A program made the translations under genes and the position numbers. The notes under the pieces are model-generated. The model searched no databases. It was not told the origin of the DNA and saw only the letters and a list, made by a program, of their open reading frames with translations. 7,143 bases of DNA from positions 1-7,143 of the forward strand of contig JABJPQ010000240.1 in assembly GCA_018663815.1 (NCBI GenBank). The letters are read 5' to 3'. Below are positions 6,007-7,143 of the stretch, in pieces. The DNA comes from Halobacteriovoraceae bacterium (GTDB lineage Bacteria > Bdellovibrionota > Bacteriovoracia > Bacteriovoracales > Bacteriovoracaceae). Positions within the stretch are counted from its first letter, which is position 1. Each line of letters starts with the position of its first letter.

Positions 6007-6267
6007 CTAACGAAAAACTAACAACAGTTTTTTTTCAAAGGATTCTTTTAATGACAAAGGTAATAATATCTTTTTACCAATAATTTCTTGTTGATTAATA
6101 ACAAGGTGTTTGGGAAATCTACTTTTATCCATATATATTTTTTTTGTATCAGTCTGAATATGAAATTGGTCTTCGCTAAAAGAAATTATTCTACCGTACA
6201 CTCTAATATTACTTCCGGCATGGGAAATAGAACTAATCAAAAACAAAACAAATATAAACTTTGTCAT
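6007..6267 (-). CDS. Small exported beta-rich protein, unknown function
   Basis: I do not recognise this 86-residue protein by name. MTKFIFVLFLISSISHA is a Sec signal peptide, with cleavage expected after SHA (residue 17), leaving about 69 residues. The mature part alternates short strands (IRVYGRIISFS, QFHIQTDTKKIYMD, KKILLPLSL) and turns, and looks like a small five-strand barrel such as an OB-like fold; that is an impression, not a match. It has no cysteine. AAGGA at 6276-6272 lies four bases before the ATG and overlaps the TAA stop (6277-6275) of the upstream gene, so the two are almost certainly one operon and may be translationally coupled. Two runs of eight A in the coding strand (complement of 6138-6145 and 6028-6035) are possible slippage points, though such runs are common here. 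Confidence 0.8.
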   Translation of the reverse strand: MTKFIFVLFLISSISHAGSNIRVYGRIISFSEDQFHIQTDTKKIYMDKSRFPKHLVINQQEIIGKKILLPLSLKESFEKKLLLVFR

Positions 6268-6274
6268 AATATCC

Positions 6275-7143
6275 TTATTGTCTCAAAACGGGAGATAAGA
6301 TTACTTGCGTCTTATTAGGTTTAATGCTCTTTATAAAGTTTAATTCGTAATTACAATTGGTACTTTTTTGTGAATAAACATCATTCACAGGCTCCATTGT
6401 TTCAAAGTTCACATTACATAAGGTTTGAGCAATAGGGTTATTATGATCGACACTCTCTTCAAGAAAACTACCAAGATCATCTGTCGGATATTGATTACAA
6501 GCAATTAATGAGGGTTTATTTTTTTTGTAAGGATTAGTATAAAATTTATCCGTTCTATTTTTTTGTAAATAAATACCGATAAGATCAAGGTCCGAAGGAT
6601 TAAGGGTTGAAGCTTTAAATCGTTTTAACATTTTTGTTGCAAAGACTTTTGATTTTTTAAGATCTGCTAGAAGTTTTTGTTTTTTTGGCAAAATTGAAAT
6701 CGGTTTTTTGAGCAGTAGTTTTTCAATCATTAAATGAGAATAATCTTTCATTCTTTTAAGTGCTAAAAGGAGAGACCTAGCATTATAACTATCTAATATA
6801 TGTTTTTCTGGAGATTGTTTAGAGTTACGTAATGATCGGTAAATTGCTAAGATTGTTAAAAATCCATCATCATCATCTACAAGTATATTTTTAAAATTTT
6901 TTGATATTTCAGGAGTATCCACCTTGACCCTAAGCTGTCCATTTGAGTCAACAGAGAAGAGCGCCTCACACTTTCTTTTAACTCCAGGAGGCTTTTTATT
7001 TTCAGGAAGATTTGAAATAGCTTCTGTTTCCTCTACAAACCATGACCCTCCATTAGGGTTGTCATATGTAAATCCCATCATTCCACGAATATCGGAGTCA
7101 TCAAATCTTATAATTCTGGTTATTTCTTTGCCATTTTGATCAA
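6275..7143 (-). CDS. Unknown protein, 5' end cut off by the window edge
   Basis: The frame is open from the right edge, with 289 codons visible. A start at the ATG with first base 7081 would give 268 residues, but it lacks a proper Shine-Dalgarno site. The frame continues upstream without a stop through 20 more codons that read as protein (DQNGKEITRIIRFDDSDIRG), so I treat the gene as partial. No family is recognised. The visible N-terminal part looks beta-rich and ends near KCEALFSVDSNGQLRVKVDT. The middle (about residues 95-165 counted from the 7081 ATG) is strongly basic and helical, with repeated KK and leucines. The C-terminal part has three cysteines (IACNQ, TLCNV, TNCNYEL) in a less charged context. 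Whether it is exported cannot be judged without its start. It is the upstream gene of an operon with the small exported protein at 6007-6267, from which it is separated by seven bases. Confidence 0.75.
   Translation of the reverse strand, partial: DQNGKEITRIIRFDDSDIRGMMGFTYDNPNGGSWFVEETEAISNLPENKKPPGVKRKCEALFSVDSNGQLRVKVDTPEISKNFKNILVDDDDGFLTILAIYRSLRNSKQSPEKHILDSYNARSLLLALKRMKDYSHLMIEKLLLKKPISILPKKQKLLADLKKSKVFATKMLKRFKASTLNPSDLDLIGIYLQKNRTDKFYTNPYKKNKPSLIACNQYPTDDLGSFLEESVDHNNPIAQTLCNVNFETMEPVNDVYSQKSTNCNYELNFIKSIKPNKTQVILSPVLRQ

Noticed and set aside
6028..6145. Two A8 runs (coding strand) in the 86-residue gene as phase-variation tracts
   Set aside because: Runs of seven or eight A/T occur at many places in the window, coding and non-coding, so they do not stand out as the C10 tract does.
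1..7143. CRISPR array, tRNA, rRNA, insertion sequence or prophage
   Set aside because: I saw no regularly spaced repeats, no cloverleaf with a CCA-type end or TTCRA loop, and no transposase, integrase or phage structural gene.

Overview
This is an AT-rich window (roughly one third G+C by eye) that reads as chromosome of a Gram-negative bacterium. Six of the seven genes begin inside the window. Five of these six start with Sec-type or lipoprotein-type export signals, and most have clear AGGAG-like ribosome binding sites. The only gene with a recognisable family is a two-CBS-domain protein. The strong Shine-Dalgarno sites, low G+C and many small lineage-specific exported proteins would fit an AT-rich member of the Bdellovibrionota (Bacteriovorax/Halobacteriovorax-like). 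That is an inference from style; no marker gene here proves it.

Layout. 1-406: non-coding by my reading. 407-1165 (+): an exported, cysteine-free protein of unknown function. 1166-1597: a long AT-rich gap whose last 75 bases carry overlapping inverted repeats built from TTTTAACAC-type boxes. 1598-3637 (+): a large probable lipoprotein with a proline linker, a middle domain holding eight cysteines, and a C-terminal part resembling concanavalin A-like (jelly-roll) carbohydrate-active domains. Its linker is encoded across a run of ten C at 1707-1716. 3645-4013 (-): a small six-cysteine exported protein, convergent with the lipoprotein gene. 4014-4196: a gap containing a very GC-rich structured island. 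4197-4646 (-): the tandem-CBS protein. 4647-4959: divergent gap. 4960-5373 (+) and 5600-5932 (+): two small exported cysteine-containing proteins, the second behind a good TTGACA promoter. 5933-6006: short convergent gap with a stem-loop and a 14-bp palindrome. 6007-6267 (-) and 6275 to the right edge (-): a two-gene operon in which the upstream gene is cut by the window edge.

How it fits together. There is no metabolic pathway here. The content points to envelope and secretion biology: one large surface lipoprotein with a possible carbohydrate-binding or carbohydrate-degrading domain, several small periplasmic or secreted proteins, and one probable nucleotide sensor. The most notable observation is the poly-C tract. 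It is highly unusual in such AT-rich DNA, it lies just after the lipid-attachment cysteine, and gain or loss of one C leads to a stop within about 15 codons. This is the expected form of a phase-variable (contingency) surface gene.
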